This document shows positions 1-5,984 of a DNA stretch of 21,186 nucleotides, in pieces (positions within the stretch are counted from its first letter, which is position 1; the number at the start of each line of letters is the position of its first letter). The DNA is from UBA1724 sp963632245 (GTDB lineage: Bacteria; Verrucomicrobiota; Lentisphaeria; Oligosphaerales; Oligosphaeraceae). Under the pieces are notes generated by a model. The model did not search any database. It had not been told where the DNA came from and saw only the letters and a program-made list of their open reading frames with translations. A program made the position numbers and the translations under genes. Location: the NCBI GenBank assembly GCA_963632245.1, contig CAVGTF010000022.1, positions 1 to 21,186 on the forward strand, written 5' to 3'.

Positions 1-1000
1 TTTGCGTCTCCAGGTCAATACGGTCGTCTACAAGAACGACTGTCGGATTTTTGAGTTCCGGAATCATACGCAATTTTTGTGCGGCAAAGACCATCAACAG
101 CGACTTGCCGGAACCTTGGAAATGCCAAATCAATCCCTTTTTGGGGTATCCTGCAACGACACGGTCAACAATCATGTTTGCGCCTTGAAACTGCTGATAA
201 CGGCAGATGATTTTATATTTGCGATACTTTTTATCTGTCGCAAACATGGTGAAGAACTGGAAGATATCCATAACCTTTTCGGGCGTAATCATATCCTCGA
301 TACTGATCTTTACATCAGCGAGTCCACCTTCTGCTTTATGAGTTGCAGTATGCCACGGGCCCCACATGTTAATGGGCATGTTGATAGAGCCGTAGCGGTA
401 ACATTTTCCCTCTGTTGCAAAATTGAAAATGTTAGTCACAAACATCGCTGGGATGCTTTTCTCATAAGCGGAAATATCACCGGCTGCATCCAACCATGTA
501 ATCGCGCTGCGGACCGGGGTTTTTAATTCGCCAACCGCAATCGGGAAGCCGTTAATTAAGAGAACAATGTCGAGCTTTTTTCCACCTTCAGCCTGCGGGT
601 ATACCCACTGATTTGTGACGACATACTCGTTCAAGGCAAGGTCTTCTTTACGCATAGTTCCGAAGAAACGAATTGGGATCATTCTTCCGTCCTTGCCAAA
701 GGGATAGGAGTTCTCTTCAAAGATCATCTTTTTGAAGATCTCATTTTGAGTAACAAGGTTGTGAGAATGAACAGAAAGAATAATAGTCCTAAGCTTATAG
801 ATAACCTCGTCCGCACGAGATGGATCTTCTGCGATCTCTGGGTTCAATCTAATTAGAGCTTCTTTCACCATAGGCTCAACCAGCACATCTGAATACATAC
901 GTGGAAGTTCCTCGGCGGAGATATACTTCCAGCCATTACTTTTTAGTGTGGAGATAATCATCTGTTCTATGGTGTTATCTTCATTGAAAATTGTAGGCAT
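1..1000 (-). CDS. hsdR: Type I restriction enzyme R subunit, N-terminal part (cut by window edge)
   Basis: This is the motor and nuclease subunit of a type I restriction-modification complex. It cleaves DNA after ATP-driven translocation, together with HsdM and HsdS, which are not in the window. I translated the minus strand from ATG at 1000 and it stays open to base 2 (333 codons). Visible motifs are the N-terminal PD-(D/E)xK nuclease, with D144 (KKLDIVLL) and E158-x-K160 (VGELKTP), then the helicase Walker A (QGSGKS, K299), and a following strand VVLVDDRIDLETQ typical of HsdR. A Shine-Dalgarno GGAGG lies 7 nt before the ATG, which supports this start. The remaining two thirds (rest of the helicase and the C-terminal domain) lie beyond the left edge. 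Base composition is clearly AT-richer than the genes from 1518 onward, as is common for horizontally moved restriction systems. The family call is firm; whether the gene is intact cannot be seen. Confidence 0.95.
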   Translation of the reverse strand, partial: MPTIFNEDNTIEQMIISTLKSNGWKYISAEELPRMYSDVLVEPMVKEALIRLNPEIAEDPSRADEVIYKLRTIILSVHSHNLVTQNEIFKKMIFEENSYPFGKDGRMIPIRFFGTMRKEDLALNEYVVTNQWVYPQAEGGKKLDIVLLINGFPIAVGELKTPVRSAITWLDAAGDISAYEKSIPAMFVTNIFNFATEGKCYRYGSINMPINMWGPWHTATHKAEGGLADVKISIEDMITPEKVMDIFQFFTMFATDKKYRKYKIICRYQQFQGANMIVDRVVAGYPKKGLIWHFQGSGKSLLMVFAAQKLRMIPELKNPTVVLVDDRIDLETQ

Positions 1001-1028
1001 TATATTTCCTCCATAGCTTGTCGAATCT

Positions 1029-1037
1029 ATCATATCA
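1029..1037 (-). promoter_or_regulatory. Extended -10 promoter of hsdR
   Basis: The minus strand reads TGATATGAT, an extended -10 (TG-n-TATGAT). The implied transcript start is near 1022, giving a leader of about 22 nt that contains the GGAGG ribosome site. No good -35 hexamer is visible, as is usual for extended -10 promoters. Inferred from consensus only. Confidence 0.5.
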
Positions 1038-1285
1038 AATTGGCTGCCCTAAAAACCGGACACTAGTGATAAAGTATTACCGTTTTTATTGTTAAAAAAA
1101 TTACTTGCCATTGTTGTTGTATTTTTTGTTAAATCTAAAACGGAATTAAGTCGTCGCCTACTACTTATTGTACTGACTTCTTAACACAGAAATGTGGAAT
1201 GAGTTATAATACAATCTAGCACAAGTTTCTTTGTGCAACGACTTATGTTGATATCGTGGGATTTTCTGGGAATGTCTAGGACCTT

Positions 1286-1302
1286 CCGGGAATCATTCCC
1301 GG
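1286..1302. repeat. 17-nt palindrome CCGGGAATcATTCCCGG
   Basis: Perfect 8-bp arms around a single central base; one further pair extends it (T1285 with A1303). It lies in non-coding DNA between hsdR and accA, right where base composition changes. It could be an operator or a small hairpin; there is no T-run, so it is not an obvious terminator. Confidence 0.6.
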
Positions 1303-1440
1303 AGCTGACAAAGTGTATCCTCCTGGATGGATGTATCCGGCAGTGGCGATCGCCGTTTTAGGCGGTGGATTTGGTCCTTCTTTATCCCCCTGATAGGCTA
1401 GCACCGAAGCGACTTTCCCTAGCGGGGGACCCAAAGGACG

Positions 1441-1466
1441 GGAGGCTGCGCCCCCGTCCCCCTGCC
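1441..1466 (-). repeat. G-rich hairpin motif, copy 1
   Basis: On the minus strand this reads GGCAGGGGGACGGGGGCGCA and continues with GCCTCC. A near-identical string (one inserted T, one inserted C) occurs on the plus strand at 20433-20459. Both are intergenic and can fold through the GGGGGCGC...CCCC core. Only these two copies were seen in the window. Confidence 0.5.
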
Positions 1467-1517
1467 TAATTTTCTCCGCCAAAGATGGCGGTACAAAAGA
1501 ACATTGTTCGCGGCGCT

Positions 1518-2474
1518 CTACCCCTCGAAGACGCCCATTCTGCGGAAGCGTTCGTATCGTTTTTCCTTCAGCCGTGCGGGGGACTTAGTCCAGAGGGGCT
1601 TCAGGGTCTGGATGAGGACGTTCTTGAGGATTGCGGCGGCGGCGCCGGGGTTGCAGTGTGCGCCGCCCAGGGGTTCCGGGACGATGCCATCGATGACCTT
1701 GAGCTGCAGGAGGTCCTCGGCGGTGAGCTTCAGTGCCTTCGCGGCATCGGCGGTGCGATTTTCGTCCCGCCAGAGGATTGCGGCGCATCCCTCGGGGGTG
1801 ATGGCGGAATAGTATGCGTTGGAGAGCATAAGAACCACATTTCCCACGGCCAATCCCAGTGCGCCGCCGGAGCCGCCCTCCCCTGTGATCACGCAGACCA
1901 CGGGGACTGTGAGGCGGAACATCTCCCGGAGATTCACGGCGATGGCCTCGCCGATATGCCGTTCGCCGCCGGAGATTCCGGGGAAGGCCCCGGGAGTGTC
2001 AACCAGGGTGACGATGGGGCATCCGGCCTTCTCGGCCAGCTTCATGAGCCGCAACGCCTTCCGGTATCCCTCGGGTTCCGGGCAGCCGAAGTGGTTCTTG
2101 AGATACTGCTCCAGGTTATGGCCCTTCCGGGTAAAGATGACCATGACGGGCTTTCCCTGGAGACGCGCAAATCCGCCGCCCACGGCCCAGTCGTCACCAA
2201 AGCGCCGATCGCCATGCAGCTCCATGAAATCGGAGAAGATCATCCTGCAGAAATACTGCGGATGGGGTCGCAGGGGATGCCGCGCCAGGCGCACCTTCTG
2301 CCAGGGAGTCAAATTCTTTTGGAAGAGCTCCTCGACCTTTTCGAGCTTCTGGAAGAGCTCCTTCAGCTCCGAATCCAGGCGCAGGTGATTCTGCTGGGCA
2401 TAGCGTTGCAGTTGCTCCGCCCGCCGCACGAGCTCCAGGAGGGGCTCCGCAAAATCCAGATTTCCTTCCGGCAT
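1518..2474 (-). CDS. accA: Acetyl-CoA carboxylase carboxyltransferase subunit alpha
   Basis: With AccD (not in the window) AccA forms the carboxyltransferase that moves the carboxyl group from biotin to acetyl-CoA, the first committed step of fatty acid synthesis; the enzyme is cytoplasmic. The 318-aa length matches the usual AccA of about 319 aa. Characteristic stretches are visible: ELHGDRRFGDD, the loop VDTPGAFPGISGGERHIGEAIA, GEGGSGGALGLAVG (the glycine-rich oxyanion region) and AYYSAITPEGCAAILW. The N-terminal 50 residues form the usual charged helix (LDSELKELFQKLEKVEELF). The start ATG at 2474 has GAGGAG about 9 nt upstream, inside the end of the preceding transpeptidase gene, whose stop is only 7 nt away; the two are very probably co-transcribed. 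No T-run terminator is seen just downstream. All recognisable motifs are intact. Confidence 0.97.
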   Translation of the reverse strand: MPEGNLDFAEPLLELVRRAEQLQRYAQQNHLRLDSELKELFQKLEKVEELFQKNLTPWQKVRLARHPLRPHPQYFCRMIFSDFMELHGDRRFGDDWAVGGGFARLQGKPVMVIFTRKGHNLEQYLKNHFGCPEPEGYRKALRLMKLAEKAGCPIVTLVDTPGAFPGISGGERHIGEAIAVNLREMFRLTVPVVCVITGEGGSGGALGLAVGNVVLMLSNAYYSAITPEGCAAILWRDENRTADAAKALKLTAEDLLQLKVIDGIVPEPLGGAHCNPGAAAAILKNVLIQTLKPLWTKSPARLKEKRYERFRRMGVFEG

Positions 2475-2481
2475 GGCGATG

Positions 2482-3495
2482 CTACTCCTCGATGGAGACC
2501 CTCACGGGAGGCGTGGTGCCGCCGGGCATGGGGATGAAGTCGTAGAGCTCCTCCACCTCTTCGTTCCGCATGCGAATGCATCCGGCCGAGCAGCTGGTGC
2601 CCACGGTATCGGGCTCCGTGGTGCCATGGATGCCATAGCCCTCCAGGCTGGGATCCGTGCCATCCACCGGCGTCAACTTCAGCCAGCGAGTGCCCAGCAC
2701 ATTCTCGGGATCGCCAGGCGGGATATTTCGGCCGGGGGGCGTCCAGGCGGGATCCGTTAGCTTTCCAGTGATCAGGAAGCTCCCCGCAGGCGTCCGGTTC
2801 TCGCGGCCAATGCCGACCGTCCAGACACGGTAGATCTCGCCGTCCAGATAGAGCATCAGCAGGAAGTGCTGCTTGGAGACGCGAATGGACCAGGTGCCGC
2901 GAATGTACGTGAGGGTCTGGGTGGGGCGGATCACGGGATCCCGTCCATCTTCCCGATGGAGGCTCTCGTTGCAGCGAATCAGTGCACCCACGCTGGTGTA
3001 GTATCGGCTGGCAATGCGTGCCAGGGAATCGCCTCGGACCACGCGATAGAAGCTCTTTTCGCGCGCGGGTGCCGAGGAGTTCATGAGCCGTCGGTCCGCG
3101 TCATCCACAATCGCCACGGCCTCCCGCCACACAGGATCGAATTCCACGACGTCGCTCCGCTTCATCACCTGCCGCGCCAGGGCGCGGGCGGCCTCCAGCA
3201 TTCCGCGATCCAGCTGCGCGCGGGCGCTGGCCAGGCGCTCCTCCACATCGGGGGGCGCCAGGGGCGTCGCGGCTTCGGGAGTGACGATGTCATCCGCGGG
3301 AGGTTCCGCAGGCACCGGGAGGGACTCCAGGGTCTTGGCGATCTCCTCCTGGCTCGCGGCAGGAGTCACCGTCTCCGCGACAGGCGCACTCCCGCTCTCT
3401 TTCGGACCCGAGCAGGAACGCCAGATAAGCCCCGTCAGACCCAACAACGCCAAAACCAGCAGAACGATAAGAGGATATTTGATATACCAGTACAT
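2482..3495 (-). CDS. L,D-transpeptidase (YkuD) with LysM domain and N-terminal membrane anchor
   Basis: Periplasmic enzyme of the YkuD family, which makes 3-3 peptidoglycan cross-links or attaches lipoproteins to the wall. With the ATG at 3495 the product is 337 aa: a transmembrane anchor (about 8-26, LIVLLVLALLGLTGLIW), a Pro/Ala-rich linker, a helical segment (about 83-138, TPR-like), a LysM domain (about 150-199, YRVVRGDSLARIASRYYTS) for wall binding, and the catalytic domain (about 202-337). The active-site signature HGTTEPDTVGTSCSAGCIRM contains H290 and nucleophile C306. The frame extends 16 codons upstream to a TTG at 3543. I prefer the ATG because it places the membrane segment right at the N-terminus and has GGGAG 12 nt before it, though that spacing is long. 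The stop is 7 nt before accA. The exact role (wall remodelling or lipoprotein attachment) cannot be told from sequence. Confidence 0.92.
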   Translation of the reverse strand: MYWYIKYPLIVLLVLALLGLTGLIWRSCSGPKESGSAPVAETVTPAASQEEIAKTLESLPVPAEPPADDIVTPEAATPLAPPDVEERLASARAQLDRGMLEAARALARQVMKRSDVVEFDPVWREAVAIVDDADRRLMNSSAPAREKSFYRVVRGDSLARIASRYYTSVGALIRCNESLHREDGRDPVIRPTQTLTYIRGTWSIRVSKQHFLLMLYLDGEIYRVWTVGIGRENRTPAGSFLITGKLTDPAWTPPGRNIPPGDPENVLGTRWLKLTPVDGTDPSLEGYGIHGTTEPDTVGTSCSAGCIRMRNEEVEELYDFIPMPGGTTPPVRVSIEE

Positions 3496-3544
3496 TCGAT
3501 GGGGAATCTCCCGGAAAAAGAGGGAAAAGAGTGTCCGCGACAAT

Positions 3545-3560
3545 GGGAGGAAGACCTCCC
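3545..3560 (-). promoter_or_regulatory. Hairpin in the leader of the L,D-transpeptidase gene
   Basis: GGGAGG and CCTCCC form a perfect 6-bp stem around 4 nt (minus strand GGGAGGTCTTCCTCCC). It lies about 50 nt before the preferred ATG and immediately before the alternative TTG start, so the stem hides the only good ribosome-site-like sequence for that TTG. This argues against TTG initiation or for a structured leader. A possible -10 (TATATT, minus strand, about 3624-3629) lies further upstream without a clear -35. Confidence 0.4.
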
Positions 3561-3681
3561 CCGCACCCCTCCCGGAAATCTCCGCGTACGCATGGTCCTC
3601 AGGAGGGGGAAAACAACGTGCTTAATATACCCCTTGTCACACCCTCGGCCGACTCCCCTCACCCACACAAAAAAGCCACCA

Positions 3682-4545
3682 CTAGCCCTCCGCAAGGCGC
3701 CGAATGGCCTCCGCGGGATCCTGCGTCGTAGTCACACTCTGGAAGGGGATTTCCTGGGAAAGGAAGAGCCCCTCAAGATCCTTCCGATACTGCGCCACAC
3801 GCGCCTGATACTCCTCCCGGGCACTCTCCGGGAGGGCATCCACGGTTTTTGCGGGCTGTTCCGCATCCTGGAAGCGCCGCATGCCGCAGGAAGGCAGCGT
3901 CACTTCGTCTGGATCCAGGACCTGGATCGTACGCAATCCGCCGGCATCCTGGAGTCCCCGGCAGAGGCTCCGCAACTCCTGCTCGCCCTCCCAGAAATCC
4001 GAGATCCAGAGCGCCGTGCCCCGTCGACCCAGGAATTCCGTGCAGAGCTCCCAGGCCTGGCGAGGACACGCCACACCCGCCGGACGCACAAAATCCAGAG
4101 TGCGACAAAGGCCCTCCCACTCCAGGAAGGTCCCCGAGCCCTCCACCAGCTCCTCCTGATAGACAAAAAGCGCCAGCTGATCGCCCTGCCGACGCGCAAT
4201 CCAGGCGGCACAGGCCGCCAATAGCGCGGCATACTGGAGTTTTGTGCAGGGAGCCCCCTGTCCCTGATAGCCCATGGACGCGGAGGCATCCAAAAGAATC
4301 GCCAGACGCCCGGGCACCTCCGGGCGATGGGTGCGCACCTGGAGGGAATCGCTTCTGGCATAGAGCCGCCAGTCCAAATCCCGCAGATCATCCCCGACGG
4401 CATAGGGCCGATACTGCTGGAACTCCAGTCCCGCGCCATCCCGACGACCCGGATGAGTCCCCGTCAGAGGGAGGGATTCCAGGAGGCGCTTCGCCAGAAA
4501 TCGGCATCCGCCCAATTTTTGGAATAGATCCGCGGTGAGCAACAT
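3682..4545 (-). CDS. DUF58 domain protein with von Willebrand A fold
   Basis: 287 aa. DUF58 proteins usually work beside MoxR-type AAA ATPases in envelope or protein-complex maturation; the biochemical role is not settled. The DUF58 signature is clear at about 40-70 (LEFQQYRPYAVGDDLRDLDW), followed by a vWA domain with a MIDAS-like DASAS at 86-90 (LAILLDASASMG). No membrane segment is visible, so the protein is probably cytoplasmic. No MoxR ATPase or second vWA gene is next to it, which is unusual because these genes normally cluster. The ATG at 4545 has only AGG directly before it, so ribosome binding looks weak. The gene begins just 37 nt beyond the tRNA-Gly terminator, leaving little room for a promoter; readthrough from the tRNA is possible. 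Confidence 0.9.
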   Translation of the reverse strand: MLLTADLFQKLGGCRFLAKRLLESLPLTGTHPGRRDGAGLEFQQYRPYAVGDDLRDLDWRLYARSDSLQVRTHRPEVPGRLAILLDASASMGYQGQGAPCTKLQYAALLAACAAWIARRQGDQLALFVYQEELVEGSGTFLEWEGLCRTLDFVRPAGVACPRQAWELCTEFLGRRGTALWISDFWEGEQELRSLCRGLQDAGGLRTIQVLDPDEVTLPSCGMRRFQDAEQPAKTVDALPESAREEYQARVAQYRKDLEGLFLSQEIPFQSVTTTQDPAEAIRRLAEG

Positions 4546-4582
4546 CCTGTCGTATTCGTGGAAAGAAAATGGGTAGAAAACG

Positions 4583-4618
4583 AAAAAGCCGCGGGAGAAG
4601 CGATTTCTCTAGCGGCTT
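4583..4618 (-). terminator. Rho-independent terminator of tRNA-Gly
   Basis: The minus strand folds as AAGCCGC and AGAGAA-loop-TTCTC, then GCGGCTT followed by a T-run (plus-strand AAAAA at 4583-4587). It begins 12 nt after the tRNA 3' end. Confidence 0.8.
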
Positions 4619-4630
4619 AATCGAGGAAAA

Positions 4631-4706
4631 TGGAGCGGGCAAACGGACTCGAACCGTCGACAGCTACCTTGGCAAGGTAGCGCTCTACCAACTGAGCTAT
4701 GCCCGC
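4631..4706 (-). tRNA. tRNA-Gly (anticodon GCC)
   Basis: 76 nt including an encoded CCA (plus-strand TGG at 4631-4633). The acceptor stem is GCGGGC(A) with (T)GCCCGC. The D-arm (AGCTCAGTTGGTAGAGC), anticodon stem CTACC/GGTAG with loop TTGCCAA (anticodon GCC), and T-arm (GGTTCGAGTCC) are all present and pair well. The discriminator base is U. It decodes GGC and GGU glycine codons. Confidence 0.98.
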
Positions 4707-4757
4707 ATCTTCTAAATTCCTTGCGCCTTTCCTGTGTTTCTCAGGAAAAGCGGGCTT

Positions 4758-4785
4758 AAAATAAGCGCGTTTCCACGGTTTGCAA
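4758..4785 (-). promoter_or_regulatory. Promoter of tRNA-Gly
   Basis: On the minus strand TTGCAA (4780-4785) and TATTTT (4758-4763) are separated by 16 nt, a fair sigma-70 type promoter about 50 nt before the mature tRNA 5' end. A 7-bp stem (TTTCCTG/CAGGAAA, about 4728-4748) lies between promoter and tRNA, perhaps a processing element. Confidence 0.5.
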
Positions 4786-4824
4786 ATGCCCCACAAGGAT
4801 TTTTCCAAAATTCGGGACCGCGCG

Positions 4825-4869
4825 CAAAAAAGAACGCCCGTGAAAAGGCCACTAACCTTTCCACGGGCG
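4825..4869 (-). terminator. Terminator after the lipoprotein pair
   Basis: On the minus strand CGCCCGTGGAAAGG pairs with CCTTTTCACGGGCG (14 bp with one G-U) around TTAGT plus flanking bases, followed by a T-rich stretch (plus-strand A-run at 4826-4831). It begins 23 nt after the stop of the lipoprotein gene ending at 4893. Confidence 0.85.
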
Positions 4870-4892
4870 CACTTCGGATCGCCTACCAGAAT

Positions 4893-5468
4893 CTACCGTG
4901 CGTAGGACTCGCGGTTATTGAGGCGCTTGCGATCCCGCTCCGGCTTGTTGCCGGGCTTGGACTGCGGCTTCTGATTCTTGGAAGGCTGCATCTTCGGCTG
5001 CTGACGAGAGGGTTGCTGTCTATCCGGCTGCATTTTCGGGCGATCCATGGAGGGCTGCTGCCTATCCGGCTGCGCCTTTGGACGATCCTTTCCCTCCACA
5101 GGTTGCGCCTTTGGACGATCCATGGAGGGCTGCGCCTTCGGGCGATCCTTGGAGGGCTGGAGGCCCTTGCCACCGCGATCGGGCTCAAAGCGACCGGGCT
5201 CTACCTTGTGGGGCTTGTCCGGTCTCACAGGCTCCACCTTGTGGGGCTTGTCCGGTCTCGCAGGCTCCACCTTGTGGGGCTTCGGGGGCTCCACGCGGTG
5301 TTTTGGGGGCTCAGGCGCGCGGCGATGGCCGCCCTCCCCATATCCGTAGTGGAAGTCGTATTCCGCACGATCCCGATGATATCCGTCGGGAGGAACATCG
5401 GCGACAATGCAGCCCGTGCTTACGAGGCTCACGCCGAGAGCGAGGATAGCGAGAAGGTTGCGTTTCAT
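4893..5468 (-). CDS. Lys/Pro-rich repeat lipoprotein (larger paralogue)
   Basis: 191 aa, not a recognised family. The N-terminus MKRNLLAILALGVSLVSTGC is a clear lipoprotein signal with lipobox STGC and C20 as the lipidated residue. After a short Tyr/His-rich part (GYHRDRAEYDFHYGYGEGG) the protein is low-complexity, basic and Pro-rich, with two repeat families: PHKVEP(A/V/G)R(P/F) about three times at residues 60-90, then DRPKAQP/DRPKMQP and DRQQP alternating from about 105 to 160. It is probably disordered and lies in the periplasm or at the outer membrane, where a cationic Pro-rich chain could touch peptidoglycan or lipopolysaccharide; that role is inference. AGGAG lies 7 nt before the ATG. 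The gene starts 42 nt after a shorter paralogue with an almost identical signal peptide, so the pair is likely a tandem duplication read as one operon. Confidence 0.85.
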   Translation of the reverse strand: MKRNLLAILALGVSLVSTGCIVADVPPDGYHRDRAEYDFHYGYGEGGHRRAPEPPKHRVEPPKPHKVEPARPDKPHKVEPVRPDKPHKVEPGRFEPDRGGKGLQPSKDRPKAQPSMDRPKAQPVEGKDRPKAQPDRQQPSMDRPKMQPDRQQPSRQQPKMQPSKNQKPQSKPGNKPERDRKRLNNRESYAR

Positions 5469-5510
5469 GGTCGACTCCTTATGGTTAGGGGAGAGTGGCT
5501 AGGCGAAGAA

Positions 5511-5771
5511 CTAGAAGTTCCGACCGGGCTCCATCTTGCCGGGCTTGCCAGGATTCATGTTGCCGGGCTTGGCGGGCTCCACCTTGCCGGGTTTGGCGGG
5601 CTCCACCTTGTGATTGGGGGCCTTGGGAGCGCCCTTGCCGGGATCGTGCTTGCGCTCGAGCATCACACTGTCGCGGCTGCGCTTGTTGTGATGGGGTTCG
5701 TCAACAACCACGCAGCCAGTGACGGCGAGGCATGCGCAGAGGGCGAAGATGGCGAGAAGAGTACGTTTCAT
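5511..5771 (-). CDS. Lys/Pro-rich small lipoprotein (shorter paralogue)
   Basis: 86 aa. The signal peptide MKRTLLAIFALCACLAVTGC ends in lipobox VTGC with C20, followed by VVVDEP. The mature part is a basic Pro/Gly/Lys repeat: NHKVEPAKPGKVEPAKPG, then GNMNPGKPGKMEPGRNF. The KVEPAKPG unit is the same theme as PHKVEPARP in the next gene, so the two are paralogues. GGAG lies 7 nt before the ATG, and a promoter lies about 120 nt upstream. No known family is recognised; location in the envelope follows from the lipobox, function is unknown. Its brevity and low complexity mean it could be missed by automatic annotation. Confidence 0.82.
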   Translation of the reverse strand: MKRTLLAIFALCACLAVTGCVVVDEPHHNKRSRDSVMLERKHDPGKGAPKAPNHKVEPAKPGKVEPAKPGNMNPGKPGKMEPGRNF

Positions 5772-5830
5772 GTTCTGCTCCTATGTTTTTGAGGGGAATT
5801 GTGAGGGGGAAAATCCGAAGGCTTGCGCCG

Positions 5831-5849
5831 GCCTCTGTTGTCTAGAGGC
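5831..5849 (-). promoter_or_regulatory. Leader hairpin before the lipoprotein operon
   Basis: GCCTCT and AGAGGC form a 6-bp stem around 7 nt in the roughly 115-nt leader between the inferred promoter and the ATG at 5771. No T-run follows. It may stabilise the abundant-lipoprotein type of message; this is inference. Confidence 0.35.
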
Positions 5850-5893
5850 GTCTTGCGGAGGGAAAGGTAACCGGATTTTTCACGCCTGCAGAG

Positions 5894-5922
5894 ATAATAC
5901 GCGCCCCGCGACGCATTTTCCA
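5894..5922 (-). promoter_or_regulatory. Promoter of the lipoprotein pair
   Basis: On the minus strand TGGAAA (5917-5922) and TATTAT (5894-5899) are 17 nt apart. Transcription would start near 5887. It lies between the upstream operon's terminator and the lipoprotein genes, where a promoter is needed. Confidence 0.5.
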
Positions 5923-5942
5923 GCAGAATCCCAACCAAAACG

Positions 5943-5972
5943 AAAAAAGGACCGCCCTTTCCTGGCGGTCCT
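5943..5972 (-). terminator. Terminator of the nrdR-to-L7Ae-fusion gene cluster
   Basis: AGGACCGCC and GGCGGTCCT form a perfect 9-bp stem around a 7-nt loop, followed on the minus strand by six T (plus-strand AAAAAA at 5943-5948). It starts 12 nt after the stop of the fusion gene. Confidence 0.92.
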
Positions 5973-5984
5973 CATAGGTCCTCG

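Larger units (their letters stand above)
1001..1517. other. Intergenic region between hsdR and accA
   Basis: No convincing gene. The first half (about 1013-1260) is very AT-rich and holds the hsdR promoter. The second half shifts abruptly to GC-rich sequence with several small palindromes: CCGGGAATcATTCCCGG at 1286-1302, GGCGATCGCC at 1345-1354, and a CCGCC/GGCGG hairpin just after accA (about 1480-1496, minus sense) without a T-run. A G-rich motif at 1441-1466 recurs near the other end of the window. A 68-codon open frame on the minus strand (1276-1482) lacks any recognisable protein character and I do not call it. Confidence 0.6.

Noticed and set aside
1044..1066. AAAACCGGACACT resembling an insertion sequence end
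   Set aside because: No matching second end, no target duplication and no transposase fragment could be found.
1345..1354. GGCGATCGCC as a cyanobacterial HIP1 site
   Set aside because: A single copy, and nothing else in the window suggests cyanobacteria.
1276..1482. 68-codon open frame on the minus strand
   Set aside because: Its sequence follows the G-rich hairpin motif and small palindromes, starts without a good ribosome site and has no protein-like pattern.
1485..2537. 350-codon frame on the plus strand
   Set aside because: It is antisense to accA, which has full-length family identity.
4617..4808. 63-codon frame on the minus strand containing GIAQLVERYL
   Set aside because: It is the well-known spurious translation of a tRNA gene; tRNA-Gly lies across it.
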